From CAYWGR01 sp964458015 (GTDB lineage: Bacteria > Planctomycetota > Planctomycetia > Pirellulales > Thermoguttaceae), in NCBI GenBank assembly GCA_964458015.1, contig CAYWGR010000144.1, positions 1 to 15,074 on the forward strand: a stretch of 15,074 bases of DNA. Reading direction: 5' to 3'. The notes beneath the pieces are model-generated. The model was not told the origin of the DNA and made no database searches. It saw only the letters and a list, made by a program, of their open reading frames with translations. The position numbers and the translations under genes are program-made. This document shows, in pieces, positions 7,246 to 14,172 of this stretch (positions within the stretch are counted from its first letter, which is position 1; the number at the start of each line of letters is the position of its first letter).

Positions 7246-8304
7246 TCATCCATTCTGTTCGGCCCAGCGTGCCAGCCTCGGCGGCAACTGCTCGGGCCGG
7301 GCCACGCCGGTCGTCGCTAGCTGTTGAACCGTGATCGACGCCACGAGATTGGCCACCAGCGCGGCCTCGGGCAAGCTTGCCCCGGCAGCCAACGCGAGCA
7401 CCGCCCCGGCCGTCGCACTGTCGCCCGCGCCGGTTGAGTCAATCGGCCCTTCAACACGCACGCCAGGCACCCACGTCGGCACGGGATCGCTGACCAACAT
7501 GCCATTAGGGCCGCGCGTGGCACATACCGGCGCGCCGGTTAGCGTTCGCAAACGTCGCACCGCCTCTTCAAGCTCGACCGGATCCACCTGCGCATCTGGA
7601 GCGGGATTCTCAAGCCCGACCGCCTCGAACTGATTGGGCTTAACGATCATGTCGCGAAACTGCCGGATCCGCCGACGGCTATCGGCCCAGAACACGACCT
7701 TCGGATTTCGCCGGGCAAACTCGGCCAATGCCTCGGCAACATCGGCTGTAACTACGCCGCAGTCTAATTCATCGACCTGATCCAACACGATGACCGCATC
7801 CACATGAGGCATAACGGCATCGACCGATTGAATCACTTGCTGCTGTAAATCCACGGGCGTCGTCGTGCGGTTTTTCGTATCATAACGATGATGCTCGCCC
7901 GCCAAGCTCGGATCATTCTGATCGCGGGGCTTCAAATAGGTCGGCGTATAACGTCGCGCATCACAAGTAAGTCGATCCGTCGAGCAATGCAAGGCAGCCA
8001 GATCGTTTCGCAAATCATACGACTCGCCGTCGTTGCCCGAGAAACCCACGGCATGAAGCGCGCCGGCCCCTAAGGCCGCCAGGTTGGAAACCACGGTGCC
8101 CGCCGCGCCGGGGCTATGGCGAACCCTTGCGACCTGATGCGCCGTTTTGCCCGTTTCAAGGCTTACTTCCGCCAAGGTCGAATCCACGTCGAGATATTTA
8201 TCCAGAAAATAATCGCCGACCACGGCAATACGCACTTTCGGAAAACGCTCGATCAATTCACAAAGCCGTGCCGGCGACATGCCGCTGAATTTTTGAATGT
8301 TCAT
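7246..8304 (-). CDS. PfkB-family sugar kinase (HldE/RfaE domain I-like)
   Basis: 352 residues from ATG 8302-8304, which has GGAG about 8 bases upstream; a GTG three codons earlier lacks a ribosome site. The ribokinase-like fold is clear: GDYFLDKYLDVD at 30-41, SPGAAGTVVSNLAALGA at 64-80 in place of the usual PGGA glycines, VKPNQFEA at 222-229, and the anion-hole/catalytic motif DSTGAGDSATAG at 289-300 with catalytic base Asp295. The overall plan is closest to heptose-7-phosphate kinase domains (HldE N-terminal), but there is no nucleotidyltransferase half, and the substrate-side residues differ from typical HldE, so the substrate is open. The ATG overlaps the stop of the upstream gene as ATGA, so the pair is translationally coupled. 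The gene is last in the cassette and meets the regulator gene end-to-end with no space for a separate terminator. Confidence 0.88.
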   Translation of the reverse strand: MNIQKFSGMSPARLCELIERFPKVRIAVVGDYFLDKYLDVDSTLAEVSLETGKTAHQVARVRHSPGAAGTVVSNLAALGAGALHAVGFSGNDGESYDLRNDLAALHCSTDRLTCDARRYTPTYLKPRDQNDPSLAGEHHRYDTKNRTTTPVDLQQQVIQSVDAVMPHVDAVIVLDQVDELDCGVVTADVAEALAEFARRNPKVVFWADSRRRIRQFRDMIVKPNQFEAVGLENPAPDAQVDPVELEEAVRRLRTLTGAPVCATRGPNGMLVSDPVPTWVPGVRVEGPIDSTGAGDSATAGAVLALAAGASLPEAALVANLVASITVQQLATTGVARPEQLPPRLARWAEQNG

Positions 8305-9428
8305 GGGATGCACTCCGACGGATCAATGCCCAATTGCCGCAACAACTCGGCCAAAAACACGCGATTGTCGCAGCGGATGTAGTCCAGGGTTCCGCCCATA
8401 CGATAAAAACTCTTGCAAAATCGCAAATAATAGGCCGGATTCGTGCTCGGCGGCTCGCCTTTCGACCAATCCCAACCGCCGCCGTCCTGAAGATCAACGA
8501 TCGCGATGTTGTGATCGGTCAAAAGCGGCCGCCCTTCGGCCACGCGAATGTTGTTCGCCGCGCTAAAGGCTTTCTCGAACACCTGCGGGCTCATGATCGC
8601 GCAACCGATCGAGGCATAAACCCCGCCGCATTCCAACTGATCGACCGCTGCAGCGAACACTCGAACATCCGTTGTTGCCGCACGGCCGATAGCGCCGCCG
8701 TGGTACAACGGATGATTGACGATAATGTCGTAGCCGATGCCTGGATGCACGGTAAAAGGCACTCGATGACGATAGGCTGCGGCCGGCACCGAAAACTGTT
8801 TATAAGGATGCTCGATTCGTTGCACGCCGGTCGGAATCTGGTGATTCTCAATGGTCCACAGCAGATCGGCCTTGGCAGCCGTTAGCAGATGGCCCGGCTC
8901 GGCGGCAATTTCTTTTCGCAGTTGCTCAACGGAAGGAATCACAATCTCATCTTCCGCGATCATCCGGCCCACAGCTTCGCCCAAACCCAAACCATCGGCA
9001 GCCCCAACCAAGATGGCGAGATTGAGCCACCGTCCCGTCTCGTCCCACGAGCCGAACGTCCCGGCCGGCGCGTTTTCGCGGACCGATTCGCCCGAAAATG
9101 CTTGACGCGAAAATTCCCAATCGTGGATAATGCCCGCCCCTTGCGTGGCTAAGTGCGTCACCAGATCGGCCTCGATCAAACGATTCAGCAGGGGAGCTGC
9201 CCCGTTTTTTATAAGATGCGCGCCATACGTGAACATGACCGACGCACCGCGCTCGCGTGCCGCGCGGATTCGCGTGGCCATCTGCATGATCTGGCCTTTG
9301 AGCGCCGCATCGGCCGGCTGCTCGGCCATGATCGACCTTTTGAATTCCGCCTCGAAATCAAGCAGATTTTTCCGACCCGACAGCGGAAAGACTTTCAAAC
9401 GTTTAGGATCGAGCGATGGATAAGGCAT
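8301..9428 (-). CDS. Conserved protein of unknown function, coupled to a sugar kinase
   Basis: 375 residues, soluble, with no signal peptide or membrane segment. I do not recognise it securely. It has clearly structured, glycine-rich segments: VMFTYGAHLIKNGAAP (64-79), THLATQGAGIIHDWE (91-105), a FGSWDETGRW loop (125-134), TVHPGIGYDIIVNHP in the second half, and GGVYASIGCAIMSPQVFEKA. The alternation of hydrophobic strands with GAG/GG turns suggests a Rossmann-type enzyme; the GAG-IHD-E and GSAIM-P-VFEK-like stretches recall deoxyhypusine-synthase-like proteins, but this is memory of pattern only. The ATG at 9426-9428 is the first possible start after an in-frame stop and has no Shine-Dalgarno; its leader is made of GGTCAG repeats. 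The stop overlaps the kinase ATG (ATGA), so it probably works in the same pathway as the kinase. Confidence 0.85.
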   Translation of the reverse strand: MPYPSLDPKRLKVFPLSGRKNLLDFEAEFKRSIMAEQPADAALKGQIMQMATRIRAARERGASVMFTYGAHLIKNGAAPLLNRLIEADLVTHLATQGAGIIHDWEFSRQAFSGESVRENAPAGTFGSWDETGRWLNLAILVGAADGLGLGEAVGRMIAEDEIVIPSVEQLRKEIAAEPGHLLTAAKADLLWTIENHQIPTGVQRIEHPYKQFSVPAAAYRHRVPFTVHPGIGYDIIVNHPLYHGGAIGRAATTDVRVFAAAVDQLECGGVYASIGCAIMSPQVFEKAFSAANNIRVAEGRPLLTDHNIAIVDLQDGGGWDWSKGEPPSTNPAYYLRFCKSFYRMGGTLDYIRCDNRVFLAELLRQLGIDPSECIP

Positions 9429-9433
9429 AGAAG

Positions 9434-9454
9434 GGGTCAGAGGTCAGGGGTCAG
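9434..9454. repeat. Three tandem 7-base GGTCAG repeats
   Basis: GGGTCAG (9434-9440), AGGTCAG (9441-9447) and GGGTCAG (9448-9454) lie immediately upstream of the minus-strand start at 9428. On that strand they read as CTGACC(C/T) units and occupy the place where a ribosome site would be expected. Confidence 0.8.
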
Positions 9455-9465
9455 AAGTTCACTCT

Positions 9466-9541
9466 CGTTCCGAAGCTCCGGCACTACTCTCGTTCCGAAG
9501 CTCTAGCACCATTCTCGTTCCGAAGCTCCGGCTTCGGAACG
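9466..9541. repeat. Three 25-base tandem units ending in an 11-base hairpin
   Basis: CGTTCCGAAGCTC recurs at 9466, 9491 and 9516 with an exact 25-base period. The last unit completes a palindrome, CGTTCCGAAGC (9516-9526) with GCTTCGGAACG (9531-9541) around a TCCG loop; the first two carry only the left arm. It resembles short interspersed palindromic repeats frequent in planctomycete intergenic DNA. Confidence 0.85.
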
Positions 9542-9622
9542 CCCGCTCTTGAAGCTCTGCTTCGGTCGTCTTCATAAAATCACGTCGCTGGACTAGCTGG
9601 GAAGCGGAGCTTCTGGAAGGTG

Positions 9623-9648
9623 CGTTCCCAAGCTGGAGCTTGGGAACG
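9623..9648. repeat. 12-base perfect hairpin, related palindromic repeat in opposite orientation
   Basis: CGTTCCCAAGCT (9623-9634) pairs with AGCTTGGGAACG (9637-9648) around a GG loop and is followed by AG. Read on the minus strand it is a variant of the element at 9516-9541, so the two face each other about 80 bases apart. It lies just downstream of the HAD gene stop at 9664; no T-run follows on the minus strand, so it is not a classical intrinsic terminator. Confidence 0.85.
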
Positions 9649-9663
9649 AGAGAAACACCGTTT

Positions 9664-10548
9664 TCATACTCCCAAATACTTTAACAACGGTTGATAATCC
9701 TTATAGTCGGGTATCACGATGTCGGCCCCGGCCCCGATCAGCCGCTCGCGCTTCCAGGCGTCGGGCTTGCCGCTACGTCCGATCTCATCGCTGGCCACGG
9801 CCACGGCGATGCCGCCGACGGCCTTGATATTCTGAATCTCCACATAACCATCGCCGAACCCAAGCAACTGCGAGCCGGGCACATGGTTTTCCTTGATGAT
9901 CCGGTCGATCACCATCGCTTTCGAGAATGCTTTGTAATCGTCGCAAGCGCCGTAAACATGCGGACCAAAATACTCGTCGAGCTTCAACAGCCGCACTTCT
10001 TCGATCACATAGTATTCATCCGTGCCGCTCGCCACGTAAAGTTCCAACCCCTGCTTGCGCAAAGCTTCCAGCAGCGGGCGAGAGTCGGGCACGAGCATTT
10101 CTTCGGGCGATGCACTGCCAAGACGCAAAGCCTCGCGCCGACTTGCGATTTTTTCCATCAGCCGATCGTGGTACATCTGCTTATATTCGGCCGGCTCCAA
10201 GGGCATGCCGCCGCGTTTCTTAACTTCCTCGGCCAATCGGATCATCTGGTAAATGGTCTGCTTGCCGGTCAATTCCATGACGAATTCGCGCACGAGACGC
10301 TCGATCGACTCGGCCGATTCGGTAGTGCCCGTAGCCATCAGCGTTTCCACCAAAAGCGGCACCATGATTTCGACCCAGCCTTCGCGAATCAAGCTTAAAG
10401 TGCCGTCAAAATCAAAAAGCACGTGCCGCAGCGATTCTTGCCGATGGATGGGGCGAATGATTTCTATATCCGTGCCGGGCAAAAACTGACCGGATGTGCA
10501 AGCGGTCGCCACCGGCCGATAGTCGTCTTCGTAGAATGTTGCTGTCAT
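9664..10548 (-). CDS. HAD-superfamily phosphatase (phosphoglycolate phosphatase-like)
   Basis: 294 residues from ATG 10546-10548. The HAD core is complete: motif I DFDGT at 46-50 (nucleophile Asp46, acid/base Asp48), motif II in YVASGTDE (Ser174), a motif III lysine in the YKAFSKAM stretch (206 or 210), and motif IV GFGDGYVE (Asp233, Glu237). About 110 helical residues between motifs I and II form a C1-type cap. The first 40 residues are an extra N-terminal segment without a recognised domain. An ATG seven codons upstream is in frame, but it sits 5 bases from a strong hairpin (10575-10605); the chosen ATG has GAGAG close by. It is the first gene of the cassette with the unknown protein and the sugar kinase, separated from them by 235 bases of repeats. 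A sugar-phosphate substrate is likely but not visible. Confidence 0.88.
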   Translation of the reverse strand: MTATFYEDDYRPVATACTSGQFLPGTDIEIIRPIHRQESLRHVLFDFDGTLSLIREGWVEIMVPLLVETLMATGTTESAESIERLVREFVMELTGKQTIYQMIRLAEEVKKRGGMPLEPAEYKQMYHDRLMEKIASRREALRLGSASPEEMLVPDSRPLLEALRKQGLELYVASGTDEYYVIEEVRLLKLDEYFGPHVYGACDDYKAFSKAMVIDRIIKENHVPGSQLLGFGDGYVEIQNIKAVGGIAVAVASDEIGRSGKPDAWKRERLIGAGADIVIPDYKDYQPLLKYLGV

Positions 10549-10574
10549 GGTTCTCTCGGTGTATCCCATAAAAT

Positions 10575-10605
10575 CGCTCTTTCCCCTTCATTATGGGAAA
10601 GAGCG
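10575..10605. promoter_or_regulatory. 11-base perfect inverted repeat between HAD gene and second XylR-like gene
   Basis: CGCTCTTTCCC (10575-10585) pairs with GGGAAAGAGCG (10595-10605) around a 9-base loop. It sits just upstream of the HAD gene and about 107 bases ahead of the divergent regulator. No T-run follows on either strand, so an operator or leader hairpin is more likely than a terminator. Confidence 0.55.
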
Positions 10606-10673
10606 TATCGCATTTCCATCAAAATACGCGATTTTCCCGGTTGCTGTCTATACACGAACGCGCACCCGTATTG
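10603..10673. promoter_or_regulatory. Candidate regulator sites: three CGTAT half-sites
   Basis: GCGTAT (10603-10608) and ATACGC (10624-10629) form an inverted repeat with a 15-base spacer, and CGTATTG follows at 10667-10673. The same CGTAT core is repeated three times in the control region of the paralogous regulator (5899-5961). The motif is short, so chance recurrence is possible. Confidence 0.35.
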
Positions 10674-10711
10674 TAAAATTGCGCAGAGCCCTTATTGGCC
10701 GGAGAATCGCC

Positions 10712-11956
10712 ATGAATGAACCGCCGCGCGTAGTGCTTTCGGTCATTCCCTTCACGGGTTACGACCGCGGTCTTTTAGACGGCATTGCACGATATGCGCA
10801 ACTCCACGGGCCGTGGGTTTTCTACTTTTCGGGCGATTATCCCGAGTTGCCGCCTCCGATTCCCGACAGCCTCAGCGGTGAATTCAAAGGGCCCGAGTAT
10901 GTCACGTCCGAGGTCACTTACACCCCATTCCCTCATCTGCGTCGCTGGAGAGCCACCGGCGTGATCGGCCGCATCCAGTCGGCCTCGATCGCTCGCAAAA
11001 TATTGGCCTCCGGTTTGCCGGTGGTGGCGATCGACCTGACGGCCGAGCAATTGCAGGAGAGCAACCCACTGTCGAAAATCTCGGAAATCCGAGCCGACTC
11101 GAATCGTGCCGGTCGTTTGGGCGCCGAACATTTTCTGGAACGCGGCTTCCGCAATTTCGCTTTCTGCGGCTATGCCGGACGCATATGGTCGCAACAGCGG
11201 CAAGAAGGTTTCGGCCGGCGTTTGCAAGAAGCCGGGTTCTCGTGTGCCATGTTCGAGCCGACCCGGCATAAACGCGGTTTGTCTTGGAAATGGGAACAGC
11301 CGATGGTCGCCGCGTGGCTCAAATCGTTGCCCAAGCCGGTGGCCGTAATGGCGTGCAGCGATATTCGCGGCCGGCAAGTATTGGAAGTCGCGTTGGCCCA
11401 AGCGTTCAACGTGCCGGACGACGTGGCCGTTTTGGGCGTTGATGACGATCAACTGATCTGCAAACTGGCGAACCCGCCGCTTTCGAGCGTGGCATTCAAC
11501 CTGGAACAGGCCGGCTATCAAGCCGCGGAACTGCTAGACGGTCTGATGACAGGCCGCATTCGACATCCGCGCCGCATCATGGTCGAATCACTTTGGGTCG
11601 TCGCCCGGCGTTCAACCGACGTATTTGCCACCGATGATCGGCACCTGAGCGCCGCCTTGCGGTTTATCCGCGACAACGCCCGGAAGGCGATTCAAGTTTT
11701 CGACGTGGTAACCGAAGCAGGCCCTTCGCGCCGCGGACTCGAAATCCGATTCCACAACATTCTCGGCCGCTCTATTCGCGGCGAAATTCAACGTGTTCGG
11801 TTGGCCTTCGCCAAGCAATTGCTGCTGGAAACCAATCTGCCGATCCATCGCATCGCCGACCTCGTGGGATTCGGCAGCTTGGCCTATCTCAGCAATGTCT
11901 TCCGCCGCGAAACCGGCATGACCTTGAATCAATACCGACGAAAGCGGGTGCCGTAG
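10712..11956 (+). CDS. Second XylR-like regulator: LacI-type sensor with AraC-type HTH
   Basis: 414 residues from ATG 10712, which has GGAG at 10701-10704 with 7-base spacing; the open frame upstream to 10547 is not supported. It is a paralogue of the regulator at 6087: PPRVVLSVIPF at 4-14 aligns with its start, and AVMACSDIRGRQVLE (211-225), AVLGVDDDQ (239-247) and PPLSSVAFN (255-263) match block for block. Residues 313-414 form the AraC domain, with the last HTH around 378-400 and the ending FRRETGMTLNQYRRK. Residues about 41-78 (GDYPELPPPIPDSLSGEF and after) are an insertion absent from the first paralogue, near the domain edge that lines the ligand cleft in this fold. It is divergent from the HAD/unknown/kinase genes, the obvious target. 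The stop codon abuts a homopurine inverted repeat. Confidence 0.9.
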   Translation: MNEPPRVVLSVIPFTGYDRGLLDGIARYAQLHGPWVFYFSGDYPELPPPIPDSLSGEFKGPEYVTSEVTYTPFPHLRRWRATGVIGRIQSASIARKILASGLPVVAIDLTAEQLQESNPLSKISEIRADSNRAGRLGAEHFLERGFRNFAFCGYAGRIWSQQRQEGFGRRLQEAGFSCAMFEPTRHKRGLSWKWEQPMVAAWLKSLPKPVAVMACSDIRGRQVLEVALAQAFNVPDDVAVLGVDDDQLICKLANPPLSSVAFNLEQAGYQAAELLDGLMTGRIRHPRRIMVESLWVVARRSTDVFATDDRHLSAALRFIRDNARKAIQVFDVVTEAGPSRRGLEIRFHNILGRSIRGEIQRVRLAFAKQLLLETNLPIHRIADLVGFGSLAYLSNVFRRETGMTLNQYRRKRVP

Positions 11957-12159
11957 AGAGAGGAGAGAGTAGAGGGGAGAGGGGAGAGAAAGCTGCGTCG
12001 TTCTATTGCGTCCTACATTGCTAACGAACCATTCTGCGGCCAATTAGGTCATCAAACTAGTGATTACCCCGGTGCGTTGCGAGACCGCCGGTGATACATG
12101 GTGATCAATAAGTCGTTTTGCTAGAACTCTTCTCTGTCCCCTCTACTCTCTCCTCTCTC
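11956..12159. repeat. 23-base homopurine/homopyrimidine inverted repeat flanking about 160 bases
   Basis: The purine-rich arm at 11956-11978 (GAGAGAGGAGAGAGTAGAGG and three further purines) is repeated exactly in inverse orientation as the pyrimidine-rich arm at 12137-12159. The two arms sit at the ends of two convergent genes, overlapping the last base of the regulator stop and lying 3 bases from the Hsp70 stop. The 158 bases between contain no gene or RNA I recognise. Further GA-rich sequence extends to about 11992. Confidence 0.8.
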
Positions 12160-12161
12160 CC

Positions 12162-13952
12162 CTAAGTCTCCTCCCGCACGCTGAACTCCAGCTTCCAGCG
12201 TTTGTCGCTAGATGTGCCGACGCACCACAGTTCTAGAACTCCGAGTTCGGTAAGTCGCGTATGGAACTGCACGGGCACGTAGGGCTCATCGACCGAGTCA
12301 TCGGCCGGCAGCATCGCTTCCAACGAGTCGGTCTCTTCCAACTCATCGGGCGTCCATGCGTTCAGCAAATCGCCGGGTTGGTCTGCCTTGCGGACCAAGG
12401 AACTGAAGAAACGGAAATGAGCCGGCTCACCTACCACGAGACCAATCTCGTCCGAGGGCACGTCCGCCTCGGTGCCTTCTTCCATGCCGATCGGCGAAAC
12501 GCACATTGCACGAAGCGGGCGCGGCGCACCTGGTATGGCCAAGCCGGCAGTTTCAATGCCCACATAATACGATCGAGCCGTGCCGCCTCGGATTCGCACG
12601 CCGCCGGTATGTTTGGCCCAACCATAGTAGGCCGCTCCACGCGCCACGGCATGGTCCAAATCGTGCTCGCCTTCCAACAGCCGGGGCGATGTCTCGCCGC
12701 CGAACCACTCCTTGAGCACATCCAACAATCGCTGACGCAACACATCGCCCTTGAACACGCCGCCGTTGAACAGCACATGCGTCGGCCGCACCGGCTTGCC
12801 GGGCTCCTCGCCGTGTGCCTGCAAAAAGGCCGCTAAATGGCGTGTCACGGCCGTGTCGGCCTCGAACGGCAGCCCAATTTCGCGGAAACCGGAAGCCCTC
12901 GCACGCGCCGGCCGATCAGTCGGTTCGCAGTGTGGGAAAAAACCATCGACCAACAACTTGCTGACGCTCGGACGATCTACCTCGACGGAAACCGTGCCGC
13001 CGATCAATTTTCGGCCGCGGCCCAACACCGAAATGCTGTGCGTGGCGGGCCCCGTGGGATTCAAAAGATTTTCTTTGGCTGCGCGGCACGAATGCCACAA
13101 TGCAACCGATTGCCAAGGATCGAGCTGCACGCCTTTTTCCGCAAAAAGCCCCGCCACGTGATGGGCCAAGGCCAAATCCATGTTGTCGCCGCCCACCAGC
13201 AAGTGATTGCCGACGGCGATTCGCCGCAACACTAATTCGCCGTTCTCTTCGGCAGCGCCGACGAGCGTTAAGTCGGTCGTGCCGCCGCCCACGTCGCACA
13301 CCAGCAACGTTTCACCAACCGAAAGCACGCGCCGCCAACGGTCGCCCGTTGCAGACAGCCAAGCATAAACCGCCGCCTGTGGTTCCTCGATCAACACCAA
13401 ATCGGCCGGCAACCCGGCATGAAGTGCGGCTTCGCGCGTCAATTCGCGAGCGCTGGCATCGAACGAGGCGGGCACGGTCAATACGACATGCTGCTCGGCC
13501 AACGGAGCCTCGGGATGGACCTCATGCCACGCGGCCGCCAAATGCTCAAGATAGCGTTGCGATGCCGTGACCGGCGAAACCTTCGGCACTTCGGCCGGTG
13601 CGTTCCAAGGCAAAATCGGCTTGCGACGATCCACACGGCTATGACACAACCACGACTTGGCCGCCGCCACCGTGCGGTCGGGCATTTCCGCTCCTTGACG
13701 CCGCGCATACTCGCCTACCGCAAATTCGTTGCCCTTCGACCACGGTAAATCCAAAGCATTGCCCGTGGTTTCGTGCTTCGGCGCTAAATATAAAAAACTC
13801 GGCAGCATCGTCCGAGATTCTACCGTCGCCGCGGCTGCAAGCTGCGGTATCGGCAGCAATTCCACCTGCGGCCGTTCCCCATCAACCGGCGCATAAGCCA
13901 ACACGCTGTTGGTCGTGCCTAAGTCTATTCCAATCACATACTTCGCAGTCAT
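12162..13952 (-). CDS. Hsp70-family protein without canonical substrate-binding lid
   Basis: 596 residues. The actin-like ATPase domain is complete: phosphate-1 loop GIDLGTTNS (8-16), VPASFD (160-165), IEEPQAA (188-194), phosphate-2 loop CDVGGGTTDLTL (219-230), LVGGDNMD (252-259), and the adenosine motif FNGGVFKG (395-402). Residues from about 450 on form a beta-rich tail (RSYYVGIETAG onward) that ends at 596, with no recognisable DnaK-type helical lid and no EEVD-like end. It is therefore an atypical, short Hsp70 of the type encoded next to DUF2760 proteins, not the housekeeping DnaK. The upstream neighbour is DUF2760 on the same strand, 220 bases away. No Shine-Dalgarno precedes the ATG. 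A partner long Hsp70, which I recall following in many such loci, is not present in the window. Confidence 0.93.
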   Translation of the reverse strand: MTAKYVIGIDLGTTNSVLAYAPVDGERPQVELLPIPQLAAAATVESRTMLPSFLYLAPKHETTGNALDLPWSKGNEFAVGEYARRQGAEMPDRTVAAAKSWLCHSRVDRRKPILPWNAPAEVPKVSPVTASQRYLEHLAAAWHEVHPEAPLAEQHVVLTVPASFDASARELTREAALHAGLPADLVLIEEPQAAVYAWLSATGDRWRRVLSVGETLLVCDVGGGTTDLTLVGAAEENGELVLRRIAVGNHLLVGGDNMDLALAHHVAGLFAEKGVQLDPWQSVALWHSCRAAKENLLNPTGPATHSISVLGRGRKLIGGTVSVEVDRPSVSKLLVDGFFPHCEPTDRPARARASGFREIGLPFEADTAVTRHLAAFLQAHGEEPGKPVRPTHVLFNGGVFKGDVLRQRLLDVLKEWFGGETSPRLLEGEHDLDHAVARGAAYYGWAKHTGGVRIRGGTARSYYVGIETAGLAIPGAPRPLRAMCVSPIGMEEGTEADVPSDEIGLVVGEPAHFRFFSSLVRKADQPGDLLNAWTPDELEETDSLEAMLPADDSVDEPYVPVQFHTRLTELGVLELWCVGTSSDKRWKLEFSVREET

Positions 13953-13960
13953 GATTATAT

Positions 13961-14000
13961 CAACTATTGATTCTTGGGCGGAACTATTGAATCTTGGGCG
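13961..14000. repeat. Two tandem 20-base units upstream of the Hsp70 gene
   Basis: The units at 13961-13980 and 13981-14000 share AACTATTGA and TCTTGGGCG, matching at 18 of 20 positions. They lie 9 to 48 bases ahead of the Hsp70 start on the minus strand, so they would fall in its promoter or leader. Confidence 0.8.
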
Positions 14001-14018
14001 AACAATTTCCTATTAGAT

Positions 14019-14096
14019 AATAGCCGGGAGCTAACAGCTCCCGGAGTGTGCGTGAATTTCCAATTGCCTTCCGAGAGCTGTTAGCTCCCGGCTATT
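14019..14096. repeat. 22-base inverted repeat made of two facing hairpins (REP/BIME-like)
   Basis: The arm at 14019-14040 is the exact reverse complement of 14075-14096, with 34 bases between. Each arm overlaps a small hairpin of its own: CCGGGAGCT (14024-14032) with AGCTCCCGG (14036-14044) around AAC, and the facing copy at 14071-14091 with one mismatch. Two palindromic units in inverse orientation is the layout of bacterial interspersed mosaic elements. It separates DUF2760 from the Hsp70 gene and could end or attenuate the upstream transcript, though no T-run is present. Confidence 0.85.
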
Positions 14097-14172
14097 TAAT
14101 CATCTTCTATGTAACATTTGTATGTAAACATCTTTAATGAATACATCTGCAACCTAACCTTCACCATCCCGA

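Noticed and set aside
9466..9541. Possible CRISPR array from three 25-base units
   Set aside because: The units are contiguous near-identical tandem copies with no unique spacers, and no cas gene is present.
10547..10711. N-terminal extension of the second XylR-like protein
   Set aside because: ATG 10712 has a good GGAG site and aligns with the paralogue start; the extension runs through the inverted repeats of the control region.
11979..12136. Possible small RNA or tRNA between the homopurine arms
   Set aside because: No cloverleaf, no TTCGA-type T-loop in a paired context and no terminator could be found by eye.
13954..13959. Perfect TATAAT preceded by TGA (extended -10) just before the Hsp70 ATG on the minus strand
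   Set aside because: It ends one base before the ATG, so transcription would begin inside the coding region; the protein must start at that ATG to keep the GIDLGTTN motif. Probably chance in AT-rich sequence.
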